Assembly (NCBI GenBank): GCA_963556695.1
Contig: CAUWAG010000007.1
Span: forward strand, 3,472,001-3,536,000
DNA length: 64,000 bases
From: Anthostomella pinea
Taxonomy: Eukaryota > Ascomycota > Sordariomycetes > Xylariales > Xylariaceae
Direction of reading: 5' to 3'
Translations under genes and position numbers: made by a program
The notes under the pieces: model-generated
Database searches by the model: none
Told to the model about the DNA's origin: nothing
Seen by the model: only the letters and a program-made list of their open reading frames with translations
Shown here: in pieces, positions 1 to 11,419 of the stretch
Layout: each line of letters opens with the position of its first letter
Numbering within the stretch: position 1 is the first letter of the stretch

Positions 1-167
1 GAGCCAAGTCTGTCACAGTCTGTCATAGTTCCATCGCCGGCGACTCCAGAATTAACATTGTTGTTGTACGTGAAAAAGAAAGGGAACTATAAACCCAAGG
101 TAGCTAGGAGACATGATCTAGTATATATAGTGGTTGACCCCTGGCGCTGTGGGGCTGTCTTCTAGTG

Positions 168-187
168 AACCCTAACCCTAACCCTAA
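168..187. repeat. Interstitial telomere-type repeat (CCCTAA)3
   Basis: Three uninterrupted CCCTAA units preceded by AA, the complement of the TTAGGG repeat used at most ascomycete telomeres. The tract lies just downstream of the 3' end of the GMC oxidoreductase gene, in otherwise ordinary sequence. It is too short to be a telomere itself. It may be a scar of end repair, or chance. Confidence 0.75.
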
Positions 188-385
188 GCTCTTGAGAACA
201 AAGTCTAAAACACCTAAAATAATCGAATGGAAAAGAAGGGGTAGAAGCGAAGTGCGATATCCTGCAATCCTTGAGCCCAGCCAAAATAAAAGATTCCCCA
301 TGTATACATCTATCACCAGAACGCCATGAGTGAGTAGCTAGATAGGTAAGGTACCTAGCAGAGATCAGACCTCGCTGCTCACGCA

Positions 386-2421
386 TTAACAGTTGCCCGA
401 GATATCGCAGGCGATCTTCTCGGCCAGGGCATCTAGAGCACGAACTGCGCGTTAGCTTCAAGACCGGGAAACGGCGAAGAGGTGGGAAGGAACCCCTTCG
501 GAAGGGAGGACAGTGGCAGCTGGGGAAGGGGGCCGGTGAAGCACTCACAAATAGTCGACTGCGGATGTCCGGGCGGCAAGAACGGCATAGCAGAGGCGTC
601 GACGACGCGCAGGCCCTGGACGCCGTAGACGCGGGCCTGCGGGTCGACGACGGCCTTGGGATCTCCCGCGGGGCCCATGGCGCACGTGGCGGCGCCGTGG
701 AAGATGGTCTGGAAGCTGCGGCGGATGGAGTTCTCGATCTCGGCGTCGGTCTGCACGGCTTCGGCGCCCGGGTACGCCTCCTCGGGGTCGGCGTAGCCGT
801 CGACGGCCATGGCTTTCGTGGCCCAGAACTGGCGCGCGCGCTTGAACCCCGCGACGGCGACCTCGACGTCGGCGCGGTCCGTCAGGAACCCCGGGTTGAG
901 CGCCGGGTGCACGGACGTATCGGCCGACGTGATGTTGACGGACCCCCGCGACCGCGGCTTGCAGAGCACCACGGCCAGCGCCGCGTAGTTGTGCCCGTCG
1001 TCCGGGTCCGACGCTAGTGGGAGGACGAAGTCGCCCATGTACGCCGCGAGCGAGATGTACTCGACCTCGGGCCAGTCGGCCGGGTACTCGGCGTCGAGGA
1101 CGGCGCGCGTGGTGTTGCTTAGGGCCGCGCGCGTGTTGTTGGGCAGCTTCTCGAAGGCCAGCACGTCGGTCGCCGGGCTCGTCAGCGCGCCCGCCGCCTG
1201 CTGGAGGAAGAGCCGGCTCTGCTCGGCCGCGTACGCCGGGTCGCCGCTCAGCGAGGACGCCGTCGGGCTGTTGACGCGGTGCGTCACGCCGAACAGGATG
1301 TGGTCCTGGAAGTTCTGGCCCACGCCCGGCAGGTCCGACACGACGGGTATGGAAAGGCTGTTCAGCAGGTCGCTGGGGCCGACGCCCGATGCCTGGAGCA
1401 GCTGCGGGGATCCGATGGAACCCGATGAGACGATGACCTCCTTGCGTGCCGAGATGGTGTACTCCCTGCCGAGCGTGTCGACGAGGACGCCCGTGGCGGT
1501 CGTGCCGTTGAAGATGACCTTCTTGGCCATGGTCAGATCGTAGAGGTAGTAGTTGGTGTTGTCGAGGCTGCTCCGGAGGAACGCCGTCTCGGACGATTCT
1601 CGCAGCATGGTGTCGGCGTTGATCGTAAACATGCTGTAGGACTGCCCGAAGAGCTCGCCGTTCTGGAAGCCCTGACGGACGTTGAGGCCGATTTCCTTGA
1701 GGCCGTTCACCGCCCAGGTGGCGTATGCGTAAGCGTAGTTGGGATACGTGACGGAGAGTGGCCCCTCTCCGTTCTCCAGCGCGGATATGTCGTATGAAGG
1801 AGTCGCATTGGCAAGTCGGAGGTCCGCGTTTGGTCCCGTGAAATTTACACTTTTCTCAAGATAGGGAAGAAAGCTGTCAAAGGCATAACTTGGATCCTCA
1901 ACAGTGTCTGCCCACTTGTCGTAGGCGCCGCTGGTTGCCCGGTGGTAGATCATATAATTTCTTCCTGAGCACCCACCAAGCATTTTCGCCCGGGGGTAGT
2001 GCAGCGAGCCGTAGAATGCGCCCTTGGGAGGTGATTAGAAAGACCCGGTCATGGATGAAGAAGGGGTATTATCACGTACCGCCTGAGGTGTTGTTACATA
2101 TCCCCAATCCGTCCGGGGCTGCCAGTCATCCGGATCCTTCCCGTTGTAGAAGGCTGTGTCGGCCGGCACCTGGCTGATATTGCTTTGGCCGAGCTCGTAG
2201 AACGTCCCAGCTTCGATGATGGCCACGGATCCCGCGTTCTGCTCTACTAGCCTGGTTGCCACTGTAAGACCAGCGGTGCCGCCACCGACGATCACGTAGT
2301 CATAGGTTGTATCGGTACCAGGGATGCCGAAGGACGAGCCAAGGAGCCTCCCGACGGGGGAGGCGGTTGTAGCTAGGGCCTGGATAGCCACGCCGCACAG
2401 GGCTGTGTAGTTGGGTTTCAT
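386..2421 (-). CDS. GMC oxidoreductase (FAD-dependent, secreted-type)
   Basis: Flavoprotein oxidase/dehydrogenase of the glucose-methanol-choline family, acting on alcohols or sugars; the substrate cannot be read from sequence. Three exons: 2421-2080, 2022-549 and 432-386. Introns are 57 nt (GTACGT...CAAG) and 116 nt (GTGAGT...CTAG). Together they give 620 aa. The start at 2421 was chosen because a short hydrophobic leader precedes the FAD-binding DYVIVGGGTAG motif (residues 41-51); the in-frame upstream ATG at 2577 would add a long non-family extension. The GMC signature around LGGCSGRN lies at about residue 130. The catalytic pair shows as FHGAATCAMGP and, near the end, GHPQSTI. The last intron splits the STIYALAEKIA block, so the unspliced frame ends wrongly. 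Its neighbours are other oxidoreductases. Confidence 0.92.
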
Positions 2422-3744
2422 CTTATAGGAGCTGTCGGAGAATGCGAAGAACTGAAGCAAGTGATGGACTTGGGAAAAGATTGAATGAAGTGAAAAGATC
2501 TGAAACAGTACTGGAGAGAGCGAAGGAATGAGAAAAAGAACTGTAGGTAGAGAGCAGAGGGTAGCTGCCCCAACCATGGTGGTCTACAGCCTCTGATATA
2601 CTCGTTCCAGCCGCGCGTCGTCAGCGAAGCCCCTTTTTCTGGTCGAGATGCCGGGCATCCACCGACCGCAAGGATCTCGAGATCACGAGGGTGAGGCTCA
2701 CGATAGCTCGCGTGGCGACTGTAAGCGATCCTTCCTGTGTCGCCATGTCGGAGTGGCGGAGCGGTGCGCCCACGGCCAATATTTTATGATCCTTCGACAA
2801 TCGCTGATAAGGTGCAAGGGTTTGATTAGACGGAGTGTAGAAACAGGGCTGCTGATGAGTCGAGGTCTATTCGTGCTGCTGACCAGGCTGAGGCTACCGG
2901 CCCCAGGGATTGGCACAAGTGGTTACGCGGCTCCTAAATTTAGCCATCCTCATCAAGCCTCGTTTCGGTGCAAGTGCCTGCATTGGATAGTCAACGTGAG
3001 ACTCGGCCGCGTGGGATTCAGCTGGGCGTGCTTACCGGGCCACCCCCGACGCCCACGTGGTGACTGCTGTCTTTCAGCTCAGGGCATAATCTCTGGTTGG
3101 GTGCCCTATCAGGCTCCAGCCCATGCCATGTGCTTTTTTGTCTGACTCATGGTAGAGTCTCCCGAGCAACGCCGCGAAAGCGCCTCAAGGTTGCGCTCAG
3201 CCGCGTGTTTCATAGCTCGCTACCGCTTAGAAGGGGGACGTTGAGAAGGGGGGTTAATAGGCACTCTCAGGATCAGGAATGGCGTTCAATGTACCTCGCA
3301 TGAACGCCTGTATGGGACTTGTGGTCGAAGATGCAGAAATATGGCAGACATCGTAAAATTAGAGTATGTTCACAGCACTCTGTGTAGCACGGGGGCTTTA
3401 ACTTTTTGTTTAATTTTGTTGAAGTCAGGTTTGGGTCTTCTCTCGCGGTTGAAGAGCTTAATTGGGCAATTGCTTATCTACGATTCTACGACGACCTTGG
3501 CTGCACTATTGGATGGCAAATTCATGTTTGAGTGAACTTGATCGTTATTGCAGGTAAGTAGCTAAACAGTTCACCTCCGTGTTGCGCAGCCGCGTAGAGC
3601 AACATCTATTTTGAAACCTCCTGTGGTACTGCTCTCAACCACTTGCTCTCAACCACTTGCTCTCAACCACTTCCCAAGGTTACATGCTCCTCGTCATGGA
3701 AATGACACCCGCATGCTGGCCTTTGGATTGCCGAGTGCAATGTC
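2422..3744. other. Intergenic region upstream of the GMC gene
   Basis: About 1.3 kb with no recognisable gene. Short open frames on both strands show no family features. It must contain the promoter of the GMC gene and the 3' end of the alcohol dehydrogenase gene. Apart from a 14-bp triple repeat near 3650, no distinct structure was seen. Confidence 0.6.
3631..3672. repeat. Tandem repeat, 3 x 14 bp
   Basis: Three perfect copies of GCTCTCAACCACTT in a row. They lie about 70 bp downstream of the alcohol dehydrogenase stop codon. No function can be assigned. Confidence 0.85.
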
Positions 3745-4913
3745 TTACTCCATCGTAATGACCGACCGGAATCGAACCTTGCCAGTCATCATCGCATCTA
3801 CCAGGCAAAAGAATCAGCATAATCAACACATGAAAAAACATCGCGAGGCAGGGTATGAGCGTGTATATCGTACCGAAAGCTTCCTGAGCCTTAGCCAGGG
3901 GCCATGTCTCGATCTCGCACTTGACGTTATGCAGACTCGCAAACGCAAGCGCCTTCTCGGAGTCGCCCGACTTGGAGATAGGGCAAGCCTGTATTGACAA
4001 TCCGCGTCCGACCATGTAGGCGGGATTGACCGTCACGTCCCCGGGGAAGCTCACAATGAGCAGTTTGCCCAGGATGTTGAGGCCCTTGAGGAGGGGCGTC
4101 ATGGCATCGGCAGTCAGCGCGGTGGTGATGGCGAGCTTCGCACCGCCCAGGGCCGCCAGGGCCTCGCCGGCATCGCCCTTGGTCGCGTCGATGTACTCGT
4201 GGGCACCGAGCTTTCTCGCCGCCTTCTCCTTTTCGGCGCCTCGTGAGACGGCAATGACGCGGTAGCCCATGCGCGAGGCGAACTGCACAGCCACGTGGCC
4301 CAAGCCACCGAGGCCCTGGACAGCGACGGTGTCGCCAGGCTTGAGGTCGGAGAGGGACAGCGCGGCGAATATCGTCGAGCCGGCGCAGAGCATCGGTGCG
4401 AACGATGCGGCGTCGCCCTCTTGGGGCACACGCACGGCAGCTTCAGCGCGGAGGATGCAGTACTCGGCGACTGCAGAGCAACTGGATTAGCTGCTACACT
4501 ATGGATGAAATGTGGACAGGGGCAGCAGAGATTCAAGACTTACATCCTCCGTCCTTGTTGATCCCGTTGTTGACCAGGTTATCGCACATCTGGGGCCAGC
4601 CGGCTCGGCACTGGGTACAGCTGCCATCGTGGCCGCCGTGGTAGCCACCGCCGATGCGGTCGCCCTCCTTCCAGCCCTTGACCTGGTCGCCGACTGCGGC
4701 TACGACGCCGATAATCTCGTGGCCGGCAACAATGGGGAAGCCGCCGCCAAGGGCATTGATCTGGGCGTAGAAGTCGGTGTGGCAGACACCGCAGGCCTGG
4801 ACTTTGACGAGGATCTCGTTGCTGCCGGGCTGCTTCATGGGCACATCTCGGAGCTGGAGGGGCTGGCCTGCCTCCTCGAAGACGGCCTGTTTGTACGTCT
4901 TTGGGAGCGTCAT
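3745..4913 (-). CDS. Zinc-dependent alcohol dehydrogenase
   Basis: Medium-chain NAD(P)-dependent alcohol dehydrogenase, presumably cytosolic. Three exons: 4913-4544, 4470-3874 and 3797-3745. Introns are 73 and 76 nt (GTAAGT...GCAG and GTACGA...GTAG), giving 339 aa. Catalytic-zinc ligands are visible as CGVCHTD (Cys44) and GHE (His65). The structural-zinc region has Cys99, Cys102 and Cys110, with one expected cysteine replaced, as in other fungal members. The Rossmann fingerprint GLGGLGHVAVQFA is in exon 2. The short last exon restores the usual C-terminus with TGKVRFRSVI before the stop. The start at 4913 gives a normal family N-terminus; upstream in-frame sequence is proline-rich and unlike the family. 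It is transcribed away from the P450 across a shared 1.2-kb region. Confidence 0.93.
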
Positions 4914-6152
4914 GGTGAGTCGGCGTGCGTGCGTCGGGGGTTCGGGCTCGGGTTTGGGAGTGAGATTGGGCTTGGGAGATTCGGAGACTGGATGATTTGG
5001 ATTTGGTCGATGATGTCTGGGGAAGCAACTGAATAGACACATGCGATCAGATGAGAGGGCCGGCAAGATTCACGATTTGGGGGAGCCGTGAGTCGAGACG
5101 TCGGCACGAGGAATCATATAGGTGAGTAGACTCGTCGCCCTGAACTTCCCAGCCCTGCCTCGGTGCGACAGTGTGACGAGGCGGCGATAGGCTGTAAGGT
5201 TGACCGCTACCAGGCAGAAGGTGCGGTTGCACAGATGCAGCCACCGATGCGAGCACCTTAGCTAATCCGGATCCATGTCGGCGTTACATGTGTCAAAGGT
5301 CGGCTTTTGGCGTAGGGGATAGGGGATAGGCAATAATGACGCCAAGGGGCAGGTCAGCTTATGTTCGCGGGCTTGTGTTACCTTCACGTTTGTAGTGCAT
5401 GTAGCTTCAATATAAGCAGCCACATAATAAAGAACTTGAAGGTAGGAGGTATAGGTACAGGGGATGCAGTCAGCCCTGCAGCCCAGGGTCCCAGTGTCGG
5501 CTCCTCCCGCGGGCCCACCAATAGGGCTACTAGGGCCCCATCGTTCACGCATCCCCGCACCACGCTCTCGCTCGGGATAGGTATACCTAAGTACCGGTAC
5601 CTCCCTAGTGGAGCTCGCGGGGAAGCTGAAAGCGGAGGTGGGCCATGGGGTACACCAATCATCACGACGAGGGTGTAGATAGCTATTGGTAGCCCCAATA
5701 CCATTGGACAAGGTGCCTAATACGACAGGACGAAGCGACGAGGGAAGCGGCGTGGGCGGCCCGCGACTGCCCCTGACATTGAATACGGTCAGTTACCCCG
5801 ACTGCCCGATTGCGCCCGTCTCACCTTGTACATTGTACATGATCATTAATGAGGCGGTTTCCGAGCGCACAGGGCGATACGGTGATTAGCTCTTCGGGTT
5901 TATGATGAACGCCGTTATCGTGTTGGAATACTAGGTATAACTCTGGAAGCTGTGTTGCATTTCTACACCATGCCGGTAGGGTAGGCTTAGGGGCACTCTA
6001 CGGACTACCTCCTATCTCCTACCGGCAGCAGACAGCGACGAGCCTGATTTCAATCCGGGACTCCAATTCGGGAAGGCGTACGAAAGGAAGAACCACAGCC
6101 GAAATCCAGACTGAGCCTGCCTGCTGACCAAACAAACAATTCATCTCCGAAA
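4914..6152. promoter_or_regulatory. Shared intergenic region between divergent ADH and P450
   Basis: About 1.2 kb separating the start codons of the alcohol dehydrogenase (-) and cytochrome P450 (+) genes, so it must hold both promoters. No gene was recognised in it. It has purine-rich stretches with repeated GGGATAG near 5315-5335, but no regulator binding site could be named. Confidence 0.5.
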
Positions 6153-8010
6153 ATGCCTTTCATGTTAACGCCGCAGTTCGTGCGACTGTCAGCGCTCGCC
6201 TTGCTTCTGACCGCAGCCGTTGTGAGAAGCCCTTGGTGACAAGTCCTCGAGCATATTCGAAACCTGCCGTCTAACACGAGGACAGGTACTCGTCCGCCGC
6301 TGGAGTAGCCCTTACGCAAAGGTGCCGGGTCCATGGTACTCGCAGTGGACCGACCTCGTTTTCAAACTCCATACTCTGGCAGGGAAGGAGTCGTCCTATA
6401 TCCACTCGCTTCATCAGAGATATGGTGAGTCATCCCTATCAAAGACCAGCATGTGCGTATGTGTCCCAGCTGACAGCCTGGCGACCCAGGTCCCGTGGTT
6501 CGTGTTAGCCCGGGTGCGGTAGATGCCATCTCGGCAGCCGATGCGCAGCAGATTCACAGCATCAAAAGACTGTTCGTCAAGTCGAAATGGTACGGCGACT
6601 TCATTCCCGGCAACGAAAACCTTGTCAATGTGCAAAACATCGATGTACATCGCCGCCATCGGCGGCTGCTGTCGGCTCCCTTGTCCGAGAGCAATCTGAA
6701 GGCGATGCTACCCCAGGTTGACAGCAAAGTAGAGGTGGCAATACAGCAGATGAAGAAGGAGATGGGAACCCGGGGCGCCGCCGATGTGCTGAAATGGTGG
6801 ACGTGTGTGGCGACCGACGTGATCGGTGAATTGACGTTTGGGGAATCGTTCCGGACGTTGGATACCGGCGAGGTAAGACTCTGGACCAGCCGACCAGTAG
6901 CCCCTCAGGGGAAACCGCGCGCCACATAGACTAACAGATCTCGCCCCGGTCATAGAAGAACCAGTACATGCTCGACCTCGAGGTCACGGGGGCCACCAAT
7001 GCCATGATGGCCTCTTTCCCGACTCTATATAGGTTTGCCCAGTTCTTACCGGTGCTCAAAGAGGCCGCAGCCGTCCAAGACCGCCTACGTTCCTATGCAG
7101 ACCAGTCCCTTCGCCGGTATCGCGACCTGCTAGAGGAGAAACCAGACGAGGTCAAAGCAACTCTGTTCACCAAGGTCTACAAGGGGGAGGACGACGAGAC
7201 CCTCACAAACAAGGAGATCAACGAAGAAGCGCAGATCTACATCGTGGCCGGGTCCGACACCACGGCTAACTCGCTGACGTATCTGACCTGGCGGCTGTGT
7301 CTGCCCGAGAACGCGCACATCAAAGCCAAGCTGGTGAGGGAACTCGCCACGTTGCCGGGACCCAAGCCCACGGACACGGAACTCAGGGGGCTTCCGTATC
7401 TGAACAACGTCATCACCGAGACCCTGCGCCTGCATAGCGCTGTGGCCGGGGCGCTGCGCAGGGTTATACCCCAAGGCGGCGCCACCATAGGTGGATACTC
7501 GCTGCCGGCTGGCGGCGAGGTCATGACGAACGCCTACTCGCTGCACCGCAACGCCGCCGCTTTCACCGACCCGGACAAGTTCGATCCGGACAGATGGGTC
7601 AACCCGACCAGGGACATGAAAGATGCGTATCTTCCATTTGGCGGTGGCTCGCGTGGTACGTCACAGCTTGCTCCCAAGCAGATCCTTCCATTGTCTTGAT
7701 GTCTGGCTGCCCAATTCCCACACCCTTGGCATCCCCTCCTCCCCTCCTCCCCTCTCTACTTTCCGTCGAACGAGAGCGGGTCTAGGCCGTGCTTTATTGC
7801 CTCGCTGACATTATCTCTCTTGTGACATTAGTCTGCATTGGTCTGCATCTTGCCTATGCCGAGCTTCGTATGGGGGCAGCTCGTTTCTTCCAGACGTTTC
7901 CCGATGCTACTGTCTCGACCTTGGAGGGTATGAGTGATAAAGACATGGATCCGGCCTTATACTTTCTCATGCAGCCACGTGGCCATCGCTGCCTTATCAA
8001 GATGTGGTAG
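6153..8010 (+). CDS. Cytochrome P450 monooxygenase
   Basis: Membrane-anchored haem monooxygenase. Five exons: 6153-6221, 6286-6424, 6490-6872, 6956-7655 and 7832-8010, giving 489 aa. All introns are GT-AG (64, 65, 83 and 176 nt). An N-terminal hydrophobic anchor is followed by a proline-containing hinge (KVPGPWYS). The I-helix motif AGSDTT is at about residues 295-300, the ExxR motif (ETLR) at 352-355, and the haem-binding FGGGSRVCIG has its Cys at 432. The haem motif is split by the last intron, so the uninterrupted frames at 6968-7699 and 7789-8010 are two exons of one gene. The CYP family and substrate cannot be assigned by eye. Three oxidoreductase neighbours suggest a role in specialised metabolism, which is inference. 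Confidence 0.92.
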
Positions 8011-8575
8011 ATACGGTGGACATGCACGGCTCTTCTTCAGGACGATGCCGCAATTGGAGGAACACCATTGATTGGCCATCGAGCAATAGTACGGGGGAAT
8101 GTCGTAGGCACTGTATACATCGGGGTGAAATTGTTGATATTTCTGGTACAGAATAAAGCAATAACGTGCTACATTTTTCAATCCTCAAAAAGCATTTTGA
8201 ACGTGTATCACTGCGAGTAAATATAACGACGGACAGGATGGCAAGACCACATCACTTACTTCAAACCTCCTTGTCAGACCAAATAAAACAGGCGAGACGT
8301 GACTGACACAACCTGGCTAGCAGAAGAAGCCGATAATCTCGTTATCACCGCCCTGCAGCTACCTCTGAAGCTCATTCCGAATCACTTATGTACACATTGA
8401 TTAGGTCCTAAAGCCGCTAGAAATGGAGGCGTGCTACGCCGCGAGGTGATAATTGGTTTTTTGATACGAGGCTCTTCCTGAAGCTACCTGACACGATTGG
8501 CCACTGACTGTACACTTGCTACCATCTATCCACCTATCCATCTCCTCTATAAGGTATTCTTTAGTAGTTTCATGA
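8011..8575. other. Convergent 3' intergenic region
   Basis: About 0.56 kb between the convergent 3' ends of the P450 (+) and the FAD monooxygenase (-). No gene or notable structure was seen. Confidence 0.5.
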
Positions 8576-10657
8576 CTAGGCGAAGTCGCCCACGCCCGTG
8601 GTAGTGCCAAACCGCCAGCATATCAAGAACAAGAAAAAAACCACCGCACACAGCGCCACCAAGCTGCCGCGTGCTCTTCCCCCAGACTGCATCCCCTCGG
8701 CTGAACCTTTCCCTCGCGCACTTCGGAACTCGTCGATAAGGCCCTTGTAGTTGTACGGGTACGCGGGGAGGAACATCTCCGCGAGTGGGTTGCTCCTCCG
8801 CCGCGTGTTGATCCCCAGATCGCCCAGCAGCAAGTCGATGTACTGGAAGGAGCGGGTTCAGTCAGTCAATCAGTCACTCAGTTAGGGCGCGTGGCGGGCC
8901 AAAAAGAAAAGAAGAAAAAGAGGGCGTCGGGGATCAGGTGGTCGCCCAACTCACGGAAATAAAGTCATAGATGGCATAAGCATGCTTCCTGCCCTGCGTC
9001 GGATACCGCTTGCGCGACCACACATTCCACTCGGCCACCTCCCGCTCCATGGCCGCCAGCGGCGGCGGGTCGTGCAGGCCCAGCAGGAAGGTCACCCCCC
9101 AGAGGGCCTGCACCTCGGACACGAGCGGCGTGTAGATGGAGTGGATGAAGCCAGGGAAGTAGACGGAGCGGTCGCCCTGCGCGACCAGCGACGGCACCAC
9201 CAGCCGCCGGTAGTGGCGGCTCGGGCCGTGGGCCAACGTCGCCGTGGCACCGGCGCTGGCGCTGTGCTGCTTGGGCGGCGTGAGGGAGGAGTCCTTCAAG
9301 ACGGGGAGAAGCTCATCGACGCGCTGTTCGGCTCTCGCCTCGAGGAGAGACCACTTCGTCTCCTCGGCTGCGTTGGGTTTTAGCGCGAGTTCGGCCTGCA
9401 GGGCGGCGTCGAAGGGCTGGTATGACTTGTCGAACCCGGTGCATAGGATCACGTAGTCGGTCTGGAAGCGCGCGCCGTTGCGCAGGGTCATGGTGGCGCC
9501 GTCGGTCATGGATGCTATCTCGGACCGGTGCACTGTGCAGTCGCCCGCGTGGAACACCTTCCAGAAGTGCGGGACGCTGGCGGCGCCCAGGCCGGCGTTG
9601 GCCCAGAAGATCCTAGGCCCGTGGTCAGTGTTTCCGTCTTTGGTCGGTGGGGGCGTGGCCTTGGGATCAACAACAACAAGAAGAACCAGATCAACATACC
9701 CGTTACCGTACGGCAGCGGCCTCAGCTTTTCCGCGTTGGGCGACTTGGCATATCCCGCGTGCCGGTCGGCAATGGCCGTCAGCGCACTCCAGAAGGCCCT
9801 GGTGAGCGTGCGTCCGACGCGCGTCCTCTGCAGCACATAGCTGGTGGGCCCGTCGGTCTGCATGATGCTCGCCCCCAGCGCGGCGACGACCTTGGTGGCG
9901 ACGGCGTCCATCGTGTTCACGAGCCCCAGGATGGTGGGCGGCATGATGGCGAGGGGCCCGGACCCGTCCTCGCGGATGATCCAGTTGACCTGCTTGCCGG
10001 CCTTCAGGAGATGGAAGACGACGTCGTACGCCGACTTGGCCGCCCCGACCACCATCGCCGTGCGGATCTTGTCCAGCGCCTCGAGGTGCGCGCCCAGCTC
10101 CGAGGAGTGAATGATGGGCGAGTGGAACTCCGTCTGGGGCCACGAGGGGATGACGGGGTGCGAGGTCGCTCCCGAGGCGTATATCAGCTTCGCGCACTCG
10201 ATCGGGGGCTTCCCTGCGAGGTCGAGCCTCCACCCCTTTCCGGCTAGGCGGTCGACCTTGACTACCTTGGTGCGCAGACGGGTCCTCCTGACGAGGCCGT
10301 AGTCTCTGGCGAAGTCGTTCAAGTAGGTGTTTATCGTCTCGCCGGATATGTATCCGTCTGCGGAGACGCCCTCATTGCGCATGGGATAAAATGAGTATTC
10401 GAAAAGCCGGTACTTGATCTGCGCAAAGAGACTCGGGTAGATCTTTTCGGCGCACCACACGCCACCTATGGACGACTGGTCATCGAGAAGCACCAGGTTG
10501 GCGTTTTGCTCGAAGTCCAGATACGTCTTTGCGGCGATGAGGCCATTCCAGCCTGCACTGGCCGCGTCAGTAAGTGTACCTATCTATACGTCGACGAAGA
10601 GCACAGGTGAGCCCTACCGGTGCCTACGACAACAACGTCGAACTCCTCGGTCGTCAT
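8576..10657 (-). CDS. Flavin-containing (FAD/NADPH) monooxygenase with C-terminal membrane anchor
   Basis: Class B flavin monooxygenase related to fungal FMO/Baeyer-Villiger-type enzymes. Four exons: 10657-10618, 10552-9700, 9612-8955 and 8842-8576, giving 605 aa. Introns are 65, 87 and 112 nt. The first exon is only 40 nt. Its splice rebuilds the FAD fingerprint VVVGTGWNG, which is why the start was placed at 10657. A second dinucleotide site reads VVGAAKSAYD, and an FMO-like FHSPIIHSSE segment is present. The 87-nt intron is a multiple of three and free of stops; removing it restores the smooth YGNGIFWANAG segment. The last exon ends in a strongly hydrophobic stretch near VVFFLFLICW, consistent with a tail anchor. 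The substrate is unknown. Confidence 0.88.
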
Positions 10658-11419
10658 AGTCAATGAGTAGGTGCTGGTTCAACGTTTCCCTGACGACCCG
10701 CTGCTGGCTGGCTGGCTGGCAGAATTTCCTGACGAGCTTGACGTTTCTCGCGACGCAATTCTGCACCCTGTCCAACCGCACAATGCCACCATCTTTATCA
10801 CGCTGGTTTGCGCTCGTGTTCTGCGCCATGCTGCGGGCCGCCCACGTACCACTGGGTTTCTGCAGGACCTTTCCTGCCCTCAAGCCGGTGGGGACGACGG
10901 TGCTTCGACTGCTACACCTGCAACATGAACGCTCCCGTCGCTCAGTCCGCAACATGATGGGAGTGCCCGATCAAACGTGAGGCCGGAGAGCGGCCCGAGC
11001 ATTTACTATCCCGGACTCCCGCACGGTGAGCTCCGCAACCCTAAGGCCGGGCCGCCGGACCGCTGCGGCCCGCTCACCAGTCGGGCCCGTCTAAACTCCC
11101 TGCTTACCACTCATGGCCCGACACTCACCGACTGCTTCAAGTTGTCATTTGCGCTCGCTCCGTGTTTGGCTGATAGTTTTCATCCGCGCGAGGGAAATTC
11201 GGTAGGAAAGCTCGGTTGAAGCGGCCAAATGCAAGTTAATCGAGCGGTCAATCTAGCTTAGATACAGACACTCTTACAAGCCCAGATAAAGTAAGGTGAA
11301 GCAAGCCTCTCTTTTGATCCCTGCCTGAGGTCACGTTGCACTACCAATACACTCTCTCTTCCAGTCCGTTTATTGACTAAGTCCGATACAGGTCTCGCGC
11401 CTGGTCGCCCACAGTCGCA
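10658..11419. promoter_or_regulatory. Divergent promoter region between FMO and membrane-protein gene
   Basis: About 0.76 kb between divergent start codons. No convincing gene was found. A short (CTGG)n tract lies near 10704-10720. Promoters of both flanking genes must be here, but no defined sites were recognised. Confidence 0.45.

Noticed and set aside
565..1543. Overlapping plus-strand frames opposite the GMC gene
   Set aside because: They are Arg/Gly-rich shadow frames of the GMC coding strand.
2648..3145. 165-codon plus-strand frame in the GMC upstream region
   Set aside because: Composition is not protein-like and no motif is present. It is treated as intergenic.
3771..3783. tRNA box B-like GGTTCGATTCC on the minus strand
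   Set aside because: It lies inside the last coding exon of the alcohol dehydrogenase, and no acceptor stem or box A lies at the right distance.
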